A stretch of 64,000 nt of DNA from Zeimonas arvi (GTDB lineage: Bacteria; Pseudomonadota; Gammaproteobacteria; Burkholderiales; Burkholderiaceae_E), in NCBI RefSeq assembly GCF_008039575.1, contig NZ_VDUY01000002.1, positions 248,001 to 312,000 on the forward strand. The letters run 5' to 3'. Under the pieces are notes generated by a model. That model saw only the letters and a program-made list of their open reading frames with translations, searched no databases and was not told the DNA's origin. Position numbers and translations under genes: made by a program. Every line of letters begins with the position of its first letter. Within the stretch, counting starts at the first letter, position 1. Below are positions 16,549-25,881 of this stretch, piece by piece.

Positions 16549-18642
16549 TCAGCCGTTGAAGCTCTTGCCGTCGGCGGCCAGCTTCGCGAGCAGCGGCGCA
16601 GGCGTCCAGAACGACGGGTCGCCGTGCGGGTTGGCCGCGAAGTCCTTCATCCGGTTGACCACGTTGTACAGGCCGCACTGGTCGGCGTAGAGCATCGGGC
16701 CGCCGCGGAACAGCGGGAAGCCGTAGCCGGTCAGGTAGATCATGTCGATGTCCGAGGCGCGCATCGCGATGCCTTCCTCGAGGATCTTCGCGCCCTCGTT
16801 GACCAGCGCGAAGATCAGCCGGTGCACGATCTCGTCGTCGGACAGCTTGCGCGGCTCGAGCCCGAGCTCCTTGCGGTGCTCCTCGATCAGCTTGTCGACC
16901 ACCGGATCGGGGATCGCGTCGCGCTTGCCCGGTTCGTAGCGGTAGAAACCCGCGCCGGTCTTCTGGCCGAAGCGGCCCAATTCGCAGATCTTGTCGGCGA
17001 TCTTCGGGTACTTCATGTCGGGGCGCTCGACGTAGCGGCGCTTGCGGATGTACCAGCCCACGTCGTTGCCGGCCAGGTCGCTCATCCGGAAGGGGCCCAT
17101 CGCGAAGCCGAACTTCTCGATGGCGCGGTCGACCTGCTGCGGACTGGCGCCCTCTTCCACCATGTAGCCGGCCTGGCGGCTGTACTGCTCGATCATCCGG
17201 TTGCCGATGAAGCCGTCGCACACGCCCGACACCACACCCGTCTTGCGGATGGTCTTGGACAGCGCCAGGGTGGTGGCCAGCACGTCCTTGGCGGTCTTCT
17301 CGCCGCGCACGATCTCGAGCAGCTTCATCACGTTGGCCGGCGAGAAGAAGTGCGTGCCGATGACGTCCTGCGGGCGCCTGGTGAAGGCTGCGATCTGGTT
17401 CACGTCGAGCGTGGAGGTGTTGGTGGCGAGGATCGCGCCGGGTTTCATCACCTCGTCGAGCTTCCTGAACACCTGCTCCTTGACCGGCATGTCCTCGAAG
17501 ACCGCCTCGACCACGATGTCGGCCTGGCCGATGTCGTCGTAGGACAGCGTGGGCGCGATCAGCGACATCCGCTTCTCCACGTCGTCCATGGTCATGCGGC
17601 CCTTCCTGGCCGAGTTCTCGTAATTCTTGCGGATCGTGGCCAGGCCGCGATCGAGCGCCTCCTGCTTCATCTCGAGCAGCTTGACCGGGATGCCCGCATT
17701 CACGAAGTTCATCGCGATGCCGCCGCCCATCGTGCCGGCACCGATGACCGCGGCCGACTTGATCGCCCGCAGCGGCGTGTCGGCCGGCACGTCCGGCACC
17801 TTGCTGGCCGCGCGCTCGCCGAAGAAGGCATGGCGCAGCGCCTTCGATTCGGGGGTCTGGACCAGATGCAGGAAGAGCTCGCGCTCGCGCGCCATGCCCT
17901 GCTCGAACGGCAGCCTGACGGCGGCCTGGATCGCCTCGACGCAGGCGGCCGGCGCCGGAAAGTTCTTCGCCACCGACTTGGCCGTGTTCAGCGAGAACTG
18001 CAGGAAGGCCTCGGCGTCCTCGTGCTCGATCTTCAGGTCGCGCACCTTGGGCAGGCCGCGGTTCTCGGCCACCGCCTTGCGGGCGAAGGCGAGCGCCGCC
18101 TCGGTGACGTCGCCTTCGACGATCTCGTCGAAGAGCTTCGTGCCCTTGAACTTCTCGGACTTGACCGGCGCACCCGATACGATCATGTTGGTCGCCATCT
18201 CGAGCGGCACCACGCGCGGCAGGCGCTGCGTGCCGCCGGCGCCCGGCAGGATGCCGAGCTTCACTTCGGGCAGCGCGATCTGCGCGCCGGTGGCCGCGAC
18301 GCGGAAGTGGCAGCCCAGCGCAAGCTCGAGCCCGCCGCCCATGGCCACGCTGTGGATGGCGGCCACGACGGGCTTGGCCGAGCCCTCGATCGCCCTGATC
18401 ACCGTGTGCAGCGAGGGCTCGGCCAGCGCGGCCGGCGTGTTGAACTCGCGGATGTCGGCGCCGCCCGAGAAGGCCTTGCCGGCCCCGGTGATCACGATCG
18501 CCTTGACCGCGGAATCGGCCTGAGCGCGGCGCAGGCCCTCGACGATGCCGGTGCGCAGACCGTGGCCGAGACCGTTGACCGGCGGGTTGTTCATGGTGAT
18601 CACGGCGACGTCGCCGTGGGTGGCGTACTGGGTTTGGCTCAT
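16549..18642 (-). CDS. Bifunctional enoyl-CoA hydratase/3-hydroxyacyl-CoA dehydrogenase
   Basis: A 697-residue fusion of the FadB/FadJ type. The N-terminal crotonase domain (about 1-190) has the oxyanion loops [12 protein letters not shown] and [10 protein letters not shown] and the catalytic pair of glutamates (in GLELALG and [19 protein letters not shown]). The NAD-binding domain starts at [15 protein letters not shown] near residue 300. [16 protein letters not shown] carries the dehydrogenase histidine. Both catalytic centres look intact. It performs hydration and NAD-dependent oxidation of enoyl-CoA. It is the first gene of the leftward beta-oxidation series, with a palindromic operator upstream. 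Confidence 0.95.
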   Translation of the reverse strand: MSQTQYATHGDVAVITMNNPPVNGLGHGLRTGIVEGLRRAQADSAVKAIVITGAGKAFSGGADIREFNTPAALAEPSLHTVIRAIEGSAKPVVAAIHSVAMGGGLELALGCHFRVAATGAQIALPEVKLGILPGAGGTQRLPRVVPLEMATNMIVSGAPVKSEKFKGTKLFDEIVEGDVTEAALAFARKAVAENRGLPKVRDLKIEHEDAEAFLQFSLNTAKSVAKNFPAPAACVEAIQAAVRLPFEQGMARERELFLHLVQTPESKALRHAFFGERAASKVPDVPADTPLRAIKSAAVIGAGTMGGGIAMNFVNAGIPVKLLEMKQEALDRGLATIRKNYENSARKGRMTMDDVEKRMSLIAPTLSYDDIGQADIVVEAVFEDMPVKEQVFRKLDEVMKPGAILATNTSTLDVNQIAAFTRRPQDVIGTHFFSPANVMKLLEIVRGEKTAKDVLATTLALSKTIRKTGVVSGVCDGFIGNRMIEQYSRQAGYMVEEGASPQQVDRAIEKFGFAMGPFRMSDLAGNDVGWYIRKRRYVERPDMKYPKIADKICELGRFGQKTGAGFYRYEPGKRDAIPDPVVDKLIEEHRKELGLEPRKLSDDEIVHRLIFALVNEGAKILEEGIAMRASDIDMIYLTGYGFPLFRGGPMLYADQCGLYNVVNRMKDFAANPHGDPSFWTPAPLLAKLAADGKSFNG

Positions 18643-18707
18643 GCGTAAATCCCGAGTCAGGTTGAAGACGGTGTGCTGGGTCGGGACGGGCTCATGCTGT
18701 CAAAAAA

Positions 18708-18721
18708 CGAACGCCCGTTCG
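18708..18721. promoter_or_regulatory. Palindrome upstream of the fadB-like series, candidate TetR/PsrA-type operator
   Basis: The 14-bp inverted repeat CGAACG-CC-CGTTCG lies 66-79 bases upstream of the ATG of the beta-oxidation fusion, in an A-rich setting: TCAAAAAA at 18700-18707 precedes it and TCAAAAAAAA at 18730-18739 follows. GAAC/GTTC half-sites with a short spacer resemble operators of TetR-type fatty-acid regulators such as PsrA. No matching regulator gene lies next to it. The rest of the 230-base gap shows no gene. Confidence 0.5.
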
Positions 18722-18872
18722 ATTTGTGGTCAAAAAAAAGCGGGTGCCGACAACCGTCTAGTGTAACGCGCGATTCTCCTCTTCCGCCGGCCACCACGCC
18801 GGCTTTCGGGACGCCCGCGCGCCGGGGTTCGGGGGCGGCCGGGGGCCGACGGCAAGCCTGCGCCCGGCACAC

Positions 18873-19577
18873 CTAGACCTCCAGCCACTCCTGCCGGATC
18901 CGGGTGTTGCCCTTCAGCTCCTCGGGCGTGCCCTCGAACACGATGTGACCGTGGCCCATCACGTAGACCCGCTGCGAGATGTCGAGTGCGATCGCGAGCT
19001 TCTGCTCGACCAGCAGCACCGAGATGCCGCGGTTCTTGAGCTCCTTGAGATACTCGCCGACCAGCTCGACGATCTTGGGCGCCAGCCCCTCGGTCGGCTC
19101 GTCGATCATGATCAGGTCCGGGTCGCCCATCAGCGTGCGGCACAGCGTGAGCATCTGCTGCTCGCCGCCCGACAGCACGCCGGCCTGGGTGTGCTGGCGC
19201 TCCTTGAGCCGCGGGAACATCCGGTACATGTCGTCGAAGCTCCAGCGGCCCGGCGAGCGGCCCTTGAGCCCGAGCACCAGGTTCTGCTCGACGGTCAGCG
19301 TGGGGAAGATGTCGCGCGCCTCCGGCACGTAGCCCAGGCCCTTGTGGGCGATCTGGTAGGGCTTGAGCCCGAGGATCGGCTCGCCCTTGAACTTCACCGT
19401 GCCGGTTCCCTCGACCAGTCCCATGACCGTCTTCACGGTGGTCGAACGCCCGACCCCGTTACGTCCCAGGAGACTGACGATCTCGCCCTTGCGCACGGCC
19501 ATGTCGACGCCGTGCAGCACGTGGCTCTTGCCGTAGTAGGCGTGGAGGTTCTGGACTTCGAGAATCGCGTCAGACAT
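18873..19577 (-). CDS. livF: Liv-type ABC importer, ATP-binding protein LivF
   Basis: A 234-residue ATPase of the branched-chain amino-acid/carboxylate importer family. The P-loop reads GRNGVGRSTT, with arginine where the Walker A lysine is expected. The signature is LSGGEQQMLTLCR, Walker B is LIMIDEPTEGLAP, and LVEQ follows. I recall the same G-x-G-R-S-T variant in other LivF-like proteins of this order, so it is probably functional. It sits 12 bases after livG. With LivG it energises the LivHM permease. Confidence 0.93.
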   Translation of the reverse strand: MSDAILEVQNLHAYYGKSHVLHGVDMAVRKGEIVSLLGRNGVGRSTTVKTVMGLVEGTGTVKFKGEPILGLKPYQIAHKGLGYVPEARDIFPTLTVEQNLVLGLKGRSPGRWSFDDMYRMFPRLKERQHTQAGVLSGGEQQMLTLCRTLMGDPDLIMIDEPTEGLAPKIVELVGEYLKELKNRGISVLLVEQKLAIALDISQRVYVMGHGHIVFEGTPEELKGNTRIRQEWLEV

Positions 19578-19589
19578 GTTCGGCCCGCG

Positions 19590-20360
19590 TCAGGCTTCGG
19601 CGAGCGTGGTGCCCAGGTAAGCTTCCTGGACCGCACGGTTGGATTTGATGCCGGCGGGCGCGTCGGTGGCGATCACCTCGCCGTAGACGACCACCGAGAT
19701 CCGGTCGGCCAGGCCGAAGACCACGCTCATGTCGTGCTCGACCATGACCAGCGTCTTGCCCTCGGTGACCCGGGAGATCAGCTCGACCGCGTGGTCCGAC
19801 TCCGACCGGCTCATGCCCGCGGTGGGCTCGTCCAGAAGGATCACGTCGGCGCCGCCGGCGATCGTGATGCCGATCTCGAGCGCGCGCTGCTCGGCGTAGG
19901 TGAGCAGGCCGGCCTGGGTGTCCCGCCGGTTCTGCAACCCGATGCGCTGGAGGATGTCCTCGGCGCGCTCGACCGCGTCGGCCAGCTTCGCGAGCCGGTG
20001 CCAGAACGAGTAGCGATAGCCCAGCGCGTAGAGCGTGGCGCAGCGGATGTTCTCGAACACCGACATCCGGTGAAAGATGTTGGTGATCTGGAAGCTGCGC
20101 GAAAGCCCGCGCCGGTTGATCTCGAAAGGCTTGAGCCCGGTGATGTCCTGGCCGTTGAGCTCGATCTTGCCGGAGCTCACCGGAAAGCGCCCCGAGATCA
20201 GGTTGAACAACGTGGACTTCCCGGCGCCGTTCGGCCCGATCACCGCGTGGCGCTCGCCCTTGCGGATGTCGAGGTCAACGCCCCGGATGATCTCGGTCTT
20301 TCCGAAGCTCTTGCGCACGTCGGCGAGCTTGAGCGCGGACTGGTTCGAAGTGGCGTTCAT
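19590..20360 (-). CDS. livG: Liv-type ABC importer, ATP-binding protein LivG
   Basis: A 256-residue ATPase with a canonical P-loop IGPNGAGKSTLFNLISG, the LivG-specific ITGLKPFEINRRGLSRSFQI, the signature LTYAEQRALEIGITIAGG (degenerate LSxGxQ, usual in LivG), and Walker B VILLDEPTAGMS. MVEHDM gives the H-loop. It is the partner of LivF, whose own P-loop is altered, so at least one ATP site of the heterodimer is canonical. The gap to livM is 22 bases. Confidence 0.94.
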   Translation of the reverse strand: MNATSNQSALKLADVRKSFGKTEIIRGVDLDIRKGERHAVIGPNGAGKSTLFNLISGRFPVSSGKIELNGQDITGLKPFEINRRGLSRSFQITNIFHRMSVFENIRCATLYALGYRYSFWHRLAKLADAVERAEDILQRIGLQNRRDTQAGLLTYAEQRALEIGITIAGGADVILLDEPTAGMSRSESDHAVELISRVTEGKTLVMVEHDMSVVFGLADRISVVVYGEVIATDAPAGIKSNRAVQEAYLGTTLAEA

Positions 20361-20382
20361 CTTCCCTGTACCCCGGTCGCGC

Positions 20383-21672
20383 TCAGGCCCGAACGCCGCG
20401 CTGGATCTGGTCTTCGATCCTTGCCTGCACGTTGCCCCATTCGCGCGCGAAGGTCTTGCGCGTCGCGTTGAAGAACAGCGCGCCGGCGATCACGATCGCC
20501 GCCGCGATCGCCCAGACGCCCAGACTGGCCGCATCCACCTGGAAACCGAACAGCTTCATCTGGGTGCCCGAAGCGAAGTTCAGCGTCAGGTGATAGCTCA
20601 TCTCGATCACCATGATCACGCCGACGAGCAGCACCGCGCTGGCCGCGAGCAACCAGCCGTAGGGCTTCCAGAGGCGGTTGAACAGCTGGTACTTGGCCAC
20701 CCTGAGGTTCATCAGGATCAGCGAAGCGACCCCGCCCGGCGCGTACATGACCATCAGCACGAAGAAGACGCCCAGGTAGAACTGCCAGGCCTTCGTGTAG
20801 TCGGACAGCGCGATCGCGAAGAAGACGAAGATCACCGCGCCGAGCACCGGGCCGAAAAAGAACATCGCGCCGCCGATGAAGGTGGCCAGCAACACGCCAC
20901 CCGAACGCAGCGCCGACACGTTCTCGGCGGTGACGATCTCGAAGCTGATCGCCGCCAGCCCGCCCGAGATGCCCGCGAAGAAGGCCGACACGACCAGCAC
21001 CAGGAAGCGCACCCGCTGCGTGTTGTAGCCGATGAACTCGGCGCGCTCGGGGTTGTCGCGCACCGCGTTCGAGATCCGCCCCAGGGGCGTCTGCGAGAAG
21101 GCGAACATCGCGATCATGCAGACGAAGCACCAGACCGCGATCAGGTAGTAGACCTCGATGGCCGGCCCGAAGCTCACGCCCAGGAAGGGGTCGCCGATCA
21201 CCCGGTTGCTCGAGATGCCGCCCTCGCCGCCGAAGAAGCCGGGGAACATCAGCGAGGCCGAGAACACCATCTCGCCGATGCCCAGCGTGATCATCGCGAA
21301 GGGCGTGCCCGCCTTCTTGGTGGTCACGTAGCCGAAGATCACCCCGAAGATCGCGCCGAACAGCCCGCCGACCAGCGGGATCAGCGACACCGGGATCCAG
21401 ATCCGCCCGTCGCCCACCCAGTTCAGCGCGTGGATCGCGAAGAAGGCACCGAGCCCCGAGTACACGGCGTGGCCGAAGGACAGCATGCCGCCCTGGCCGA
21501 AGATCATGTTGTAGGACAGGGCGAAGATGATCATGATCCCCATCTGCGACAGCAGGGTGATCGCGAAGCCCTTGGTGAAGATCAGCGGCATGACTGCGAA
21601 CAGGATCGCAGTGAGCCCCCAGACCAGCCAGCGCCCGACGTTGTACGGCGCGAAACGGATCGTCTTGGACAT
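20383..21672 (-). CDS. livM: Liv-type ABC importer, permease LivM
   Basis: A 429-residue inner-membrane permease with about ten hydrophobic segments. The central block SYNMIFGQGGMLSFGHAVYS and the later YNTQRVRFLVLVVSAFFAG are diagnostic of LivM. The protein is longer than the usual about 320-350 residues because of a C-terminal extension of two further membrane segments and a soluble tail. With LivH it forms the translocation channel. It lies four bases after livH. Confidence 0.93.
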   Translation of the reverse strand: MSKTIRFAPYNVGRWLVWGLTAILFAVMPLIFTKGFAITLLSQMGIMIIFALSYNMIFGQGGMLSFGHAVYSGLGAFFAIHALNWVGDGRIWIPVSLIPLVGGLFGAIFGVIFGYVTTKKAGTPFAMITLGIGEMVFSASLMFPGFFGGEGGISSNRVIGDPFLGVSFGPAIEVYYLIAVWCFVCMIAMFAFSQTPLGRISNAVRDNPERAEFIGYNTQRVRFLVLVVSAFFAGISGGLAAISFEIVTAENVSALRSGGVLLATFIGGAMFFFGPVLGAVIFVFFAIALSDYTKAWQFYLGVFFVLMVMYAPGGVASLILMNLRVAKYQLFNRLWKPYGWLLAASAVLLVGVIMVIEMSYHLTLNFASGTQMKLFGFQVDAASLGVWAIAAAIVIAGALFFNATRKTFAREWGNVQARIEDQIQRGVRA

Positions 21673-21676
21673 CGAA

Positions 21677-22624
21677 TCAGCCTTCCCGGGTGCCCATCAG
21701 GCCACGCGGCCGGAAGATCAGGATCAGAACGAGAAGCAGATAGGGCATCACCGGCGCCACCTGCGACAACTTGAGCGACCAGACGGCGTAGCCGAAGGTG
21801 TCCTGGGTGATCGGGATGCCCAGGCTCTGGAAGAAGCCGGCCGGCGACCAGTCGATGCCGATCGCGAAGGTTTGCATCAGACCGATCAGCAGCGAGGCCA
21901 CGAAGGCGCCGGCCAGCGAGCCCATGCCGCCGACCACGGTCACCACGAAGATGATCGCGCCCACCAGCGCCGCCATCGAGGGTTCGGTCACGTAGGCATT
22001 GCCGCCGATGACGCCGGCCAGCCCGGCCAGCGCGGTGCCGCCGCCGAAGGTCAGCATGAAGACCCGGGGCACGTTGTGGCCCAGCGCTTCCACCGTTTCG
22101 GGATGCGTGAGCGAGGCCTGGATGACCAGGCCGATCCGCGTGCGGGTGAGCATCAGCCAGATCGCGATCAGCATGAAGATCGCCACCAGCATCATGAAGC
22201 CGCGGTAGGCCGGAAAATTCGTCGAGAACACGGTGAACAGCGTGCCCGACAGCTCCTCGGGCACCTGGTAGGGCACTGCCGCCCTGCCCCAGATGATCTG
22301 CACCAGTTCCACGATGATGTAGGACAGCCCGAAGGTGAACAGCAGCTCCGGAACATGCCCCCACTTGTGCACCCTGCGCAGCCCATACCGCTCGACGACC
22401 GCGCCCAGCGCACCGACCAGCAGCGGCGCGATGAACAGGGCCGGCCAGAAGCCGATCCAGGTGCTGACCTGGTACGCGAAGTACGCGCCGATCATGTAGA
22501 AGGACGCGTGCGCGAAGTTCAGCACGCCCATCATGCTGAAGATCAGCGTGAGGCCCGATGCGAGCATGAACAGCAGCAGCCCGTAGCTGACGCCGTTCAG
22601 CAGCGAGATGACGAAGAATTCCAC
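21677..22624 (-). CDS. livH: Liv-type ABC importer, permease LivH
   Basis: A 315-residue permease with about eight membrane helices. The N-terminal LLNGVSYGLLLFMLASGLTL and NFAHASFYMIGAYFAY are LivH hallmarks, as are GGTALAGLAGVIGG and VVGGMGSLAGAFVAS. It pairs with LivM. A 161-base gap separates it from the binding-protein gene; I saw no clear terminator hairpin there. Confidence 0.94.
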   Translation of the reverse strand: MEFFVISLLNGVSYGLLLFMLASGLTLIFSMMGVLNFAHASFYMIGAYFAYQVSTWIGFWPALFIAPLLVGALGAVVERYGLRRVHKWGHVPELLFTFGLSYIIVELVQIIWGRAAVPYQVPEELSGTLFTVFSTNFPAYRGFMMLVAIFMLIAIWLMLTRTRIGLVIQASLTHPETVEALGHNVPRVFMLTFGGGTALAGLAGVIGGNAYVTEPSMAALVGAIIFVVTVVGGMGSLAGAFVASLLIGLMQTFAIGIDWSPAGFFQSLGIPITQDTFGYAVWSLKLSQVAPVMPYLLLVLILIFRPRGLMGTREG

Positions 22625-22785
22625 GATGCGAGGCGACCGGAGAAGAGGCGACCGGATGGCGGCAGCGGCAACCGGCCTGCGCCGCGAGGGCGCCGGCCAC
22701 GTGCTGCGGATCGAGCCTGGACCGGCGAGGCCGGAGCTTCAGGCCGCGGCCGGCAGACCGGCCGGCCGCGGCGCTCCGGGAACGA

Positions 22786-24036
22786 TCAGCGCGCCGGACG
22801 CTTCATGTTGCAGGAGGTCGGCTGCGAGGCGACGTAGGCCTCGATCTTGGCCTCGGTGCGCCAGCCGTAGCCGGTGTTCTCCTGGTCGTACTTGACGGTC
22901 TTGCCGTCGACCTTCTGCCACGAGGAGATGTACACCGCCTGCTGCAGTTGGTGATCGGTGGCGCGCATCTCGACCTCGCCGGCCAGCGACTGGACCTTCA
23001 GCCCTTCCATCGCGAAGGCCACCGCCTTCGGATCGGTGGACTTGGCTTTCTTCATCGCCTCTGACAACAGCTTGAACGAGGTGTAGGTGGCCATCGTGTA
23101 GTAGTCGTCGTTGAACTTCTTCTTGAAGCCCTCGACCACCTTCGCGCCCTCGGGCGACGGATCGCTGGAGTTCCAGTAGCCGACGTAGCGGACCCGGTCC
23201 TCGCCGGCCGCGCCCATCGCGGTCGGCACGCCGGTGGTGCCCGCATAGTAGGTGTAGAAGTTCGCGGTCAGGCCGGCGTCCTTGGCCGCCTTGACCAGCA
23301 GCGCGAGGTCGGCGCCCCAGTTGCCGGTGATGATCGTGTCGGCGCCCGCCGCCTTGATCTTGGCCACGTAGGGCGCGAAGTCGCGAACCTGGGCCAGCGG
23401 ATGGCGATCCTTGCCCACGATCTCGACGTCGGGACGCTTGCGCTTCAGGTATTCCTCGGCGGCGCGCTCGACCGAATGGCCGAAGGCGTAGTCCTGGTTG
23501 ATCAGGTAGACCTTCTTGATCTCAGGCCGCTTCTCCATGTAGGCGGTGAGCGCCTCCATCTTCATGTCGGAGTTGATGTCGATCCGGAAGTGCCAGAAGT
23601 CGCACTTCTCGTTGGTCAGGACGGGATCGACCGCGGCGTAGTTCAGGTAGACGATTTCCTTGCCGGGATTGCGCGCATTGTGCTTGGAGACCGCGTCGGC
23701 CAGGGCGATCGCGACGCCCGAGCCGTTGCCCTGCACGATGTAGCGGATGCCCTGGTCGATGATCGACTTCAGCACCGTCAGGCTCTCCTGCGGGCTGAGC
23801 TTGTTGTCGAAGGGAACGACCTCGAACTTGACGTCGCCGGCCCACTTGCCCTGGTTGGCGAGATCGGCCGCGTACTGCCAGCTGCGCACCATGTTCTGGC
23901 CGAGCGGCGCCATCATGCCCGACAGCGGGTCGATCCAGGCCACCTTGACCGTGCCCGACTGCGCGTAGGCCATCGGGGAGGCCGCCGCGGCGGCGAAGGC
24001 CACGGAAAAGGCCGCGAACGCGAGTTTCTTGCTCAT
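22786..24036 (-). CDS. ABC importer periplasmic binding protein, LivJ/K-like
   Basis: A 416-residue exported type I periplasmic binding protein. The start MSKKLAFAAFSVAFAAAAAS gives a clear signal peptide ending AYA-Q, and an AGGAGACAAGG ribosome site precedes the ATG at 24036. VAWIDPLSGMMAPLGQN and the following alternating domains are typical. The neighbouring acyl-CoA ligase and beta-oxidation genes suggest the ligand is a carboxylic acid, not a branched-chain amino acid; the ligand cannot be read from sequence. It is the first gene of the five-gene importer unit. Confidence 0.92.
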   Translation of the reverse strand: MSKKLAFAAFSVAFAAAAASPMAYAQSGTVKVAWIDPLSGMMAPLGQNMVRSWQYAADLANQGKWAGDVKFEVVPFDNKLSPQESLTVLKSIIDQGIRYIVQGNGSGVAIALADAVSKHNARNPGKEIVYLNYAAVDPVLTNEKCDFWHFRIDINSDMKMEALTAYMEKRPEIKKVYLINQDYAFGHSVERAAEEYLKRKRPDVEIVGKDRHPLAQVRDFAPYVAKIKAAGADTIITGNWGADLALLVKAAKDAGLTANFYTYYAGTTGVPTAMGAAGEDRVRYVGYWNSSDPSPEGAKVVEGFKKKFNDDYYTMATYTSFKLLSEAMKKAKSTDPKAVAFAMEGLKVQSLAGEVEMRATDHQLQQAVYISSWQKVDGKTVKYDQENTGYGWRTEAKIEAYVASQPTSCNMKRPAR

Positions 24037-24069
24037 CCTTGTCTCCTTTGTCTCGGTCTGTCTCGACCC

Positions 24070-24087
24070 GCGGCGATTGATCGCCGC
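24070..24087. promoter_or_regulatory. 18-bp palindrome at the importer transcription start
   Basis: GCGGCGAT-TG-ATCGCCGC is a perfect inverted repeat with 8-bp arms. It begins about 10 bases downstream of the predicted -10 box of the importer promoter, so a bound repressor would block initiation or early elongation. It could also form a hairpin in the 5' untranslated region. No cognate regulator is identified. Confidence 0.55.
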
Positions 24088-24096
24088 TTGCCGCGG

Positions 24097-24124
24097 ATCA
24101 TAAACGAGATTTCGGGCGCGGCAA
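24097..24124 (-). promoter_or_regulatory. Sigma-70-type promoter of the importer unit
   Basis: On the minus strand, TTGCCG (24124-24119), a 16-base spacer, and TATGAT (24102-24097) form a good sigma-70-like promoter starting 11 bases past the ligase stop codon. Predicted transcription starts near 24090, about 54 bases before the binding-protein ATG. The importer can thus be transcribed independently of the upstream ligase. Confidence 0.6.
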
Positions 24125-24134
24125 GCCCGGCCGC

Positions 24135-25778
24135 TCAGGCCGTCGGCAATTTGTAGTCGGCGAACTGCTCGCGAAGCTTGGTCTTGAGGATCTTGCCGGT
24201 GGCGCCGAGCGGGATCGCCTCGACGAACTGCACGTCGTCCGGGGTCCACCACTTGGCGATCTTGCCCTCGTAGAAGGCCAGCAATTCCTCCTTGCTGACC
24301 TCGGCGCCGGGCTTCTTCGCGACGATCAGCAGCGGCCGCTCATCCCACTTGGGATGCGCGACGCCGATGACTGCCGCGTTGGCCACGGCCGGGTGCGCGA
24401 TCGCGAGGTTCTCCAGATCGATCGTGCTGATCCACTCGCCGCCGGACTTGATCACGTCCTTGCTGCGGTCGGTGATCTGCATGTAGCCGTCGGCGTCGAT
24501 GGTGGCCACGTCGCCGGTGGGGAACCAACCCCTGCCGTCCGGGTCGTACTCGAGCGGATCGCCGCCTTCGCCCCGGAAGTACTCCTTGATGACCCAGGGC
24601 CCGCGCACCAGCAGGTTGCCGAAGGTCTTGCCGTCCCAGGGCAGGCTCTTGCCGTCATCGCCGACGATCTTCATGTCGATGCCGAAGATCACGTGGCCCT
24701 GCTTCTCGAGGATCTTGCGCTGCGCTGCCTCGGGCAGCTTCTCGTGCTTGAGCTGCAGCCGGCTCAGCGTGCCCAGCGGCGAAAGCTCGGTCATGCCCCA
24801 GGCGTGGATCACCTCGACGCCGTACTGGTCGTTGAACGCGCGGATCATCGCGGGCGGGCAGGCCGAGCCGCCGATCACCGTGCGCCTGAGCGACGAGAAC
24901 TTCGCGCCGATCGAGCCCACGTGCTGCAGCAGGCCGAGCCACACGGTGGGCACGCCGGCCGAGTAGGTGACGCCTTCGGCCTCCATCAGCTCGTAGACCG
25001 ACTTGCCGTCGAGCGCCGGGCCCGGGAACACCATCTTGGCGCCCACCAGCGGGCAGATGTAGGGCAGCCCCCAGGCGTTGACGTGGAACATCGGCACGAC
25101 CGGCAGGATGCTGTCGCGCGACGAGGCGCCCATCGCGTCGGGCAGCGCCGCGCCGTACGCGTGCAGCACGGTCGAGCGGTTCGAATACATCGCGCCCTTG
25201 GGATTGCCGGTGGTCCCCGAGGTGTAGCAGAGGCCGCAGGCGGTGCGCTCGTCGAGCTGGGGCCAGCGGTAGTCCGCCGAGCCTCCGGCGAGGAAGGCCT
25301 CGTAGTTGACCAGGTTCGGGATCTTGTCCGACTTCGGCTGCTTGTCCGGGTCGCACATCGCGACCCAGGTCTTGACCGTGGGGCACTTGGCCGCGATCGC
25401 CTCGATGATCGGCAGGAAGGTCAGGTCGAAGGCCAGGTGGGTGTCGCCGGCATGGTTGATGATCCAGGCGATCTGCTCGGGGTGCAGGCGCGGGTTGATC
25501 GTGTGCACGACGCCGCCCAGGCCGCCCACCGCGTAGTACATCTCCATGTGGCGGTAGCCGTTCCAGGCCAGCGTGGCGATGCGATCGCCCACCGCGGTGC
25601 CGGTGCGCACGAAGGCGTCGGCGAGCTTCTTCGAGCGCTCGTGGCAGTCCGAGTAGGTGTAGCGATGGATGTCGCCCTCGACGCGCCGGGAGACGATCTC
25701 GACGTCTCCGTAGTGGCGGGCCGCGTGCTGCAGCAGCGACGAAACCAGCAGCGGCATGTCCATCATCAGGCCTTGCAT
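24135..25778 (-). CDS. Medium/long-chain acyl-CoA ligase, AlkK/DmdB-like
   Basis: A 547-residue ANL-superfamily adenylating enzyme. The AMP-site motif [17 protein letters not shown] is near residue 190, [10 protein letters not shown] near 330, [16 protein letters not shown] near 420, and [15 protein letters not shown] and the C-terminal catalytic lysine in [13 protein letters not shown] are intact. It activates a carboxylic acid to its CoA thioester. Sequence flavour ([18 protein letters not shown]) is that of the AlkK and methylmercaptopropionate ligase clade, so medium-chain or methylthio acids are candidates. An AGGAGA site precedes ATG 25778. It is divergent from selO and upstream of the importer. 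Confidence 0.93.
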   Translation of the reverse strand: MQGLMMDMPLLVSSLLQHAARHYGDVEIVSRRVEGDIHRYTYSDCHERSKKLADAFVRTGTAVGDRIATLAWNGYRHMEMYYAVGGLGGVVHTINPRLHPEQIAWIINHAGDTHLAFDLTFLPIIEAIAAKCPTVKTWVAMCDPDKQPKSDKIPNLVNYEAFLAGGSADYRWPQLDERTACGLCYTSGTTGNPKGAMYSNRSTVLHAYGAALPDAMGASSRDSILPVVPMFHVNAWGLPYICPLVGAKMVFPGPALDGKSVYELMEAEGVTYSAGVPTVWLGLLQHVGSIGAKFSSLRRTVIGGSACPPAMIRAFNDQYGVEVIHAWGMTELSPLGTLSRLQLKHEKLPEAAQRKILEKQGHVIFGIDMKIVGDDGKSLPWDGKTFGNLLVRGPWVIKEYFRGEGGDPLEYDPDGRGWFPTGDVATIDADGYMQITDRSKDVIKSGGEWISTIDLENLAIAHPAVANAAVIGVAHPKWDERPLLIVAKKPGAEVSKEELLAFYEGKIAKWWTPDDVQFVEAIPLGATGKILKTKLREQFADYKLPTA

Positions 25779-25881
25779 TTGCGATGTCTCCTGGGAGTGT
25801 TGAAGCGTGATGAGCGTCGATTCTAGCGATTCCCCGAGGGATTCCGGGGCACCGACCTTGCGCCGGCCCTAGAATTGGGCA

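Noticed and set aside
18694-18733. TTGACA/TTGACC motifs as the promoter of the fadB-like run.
   Set aside because: No acceptable -10 lies 16-18 bases downstream of either; only the palindrome is reported.
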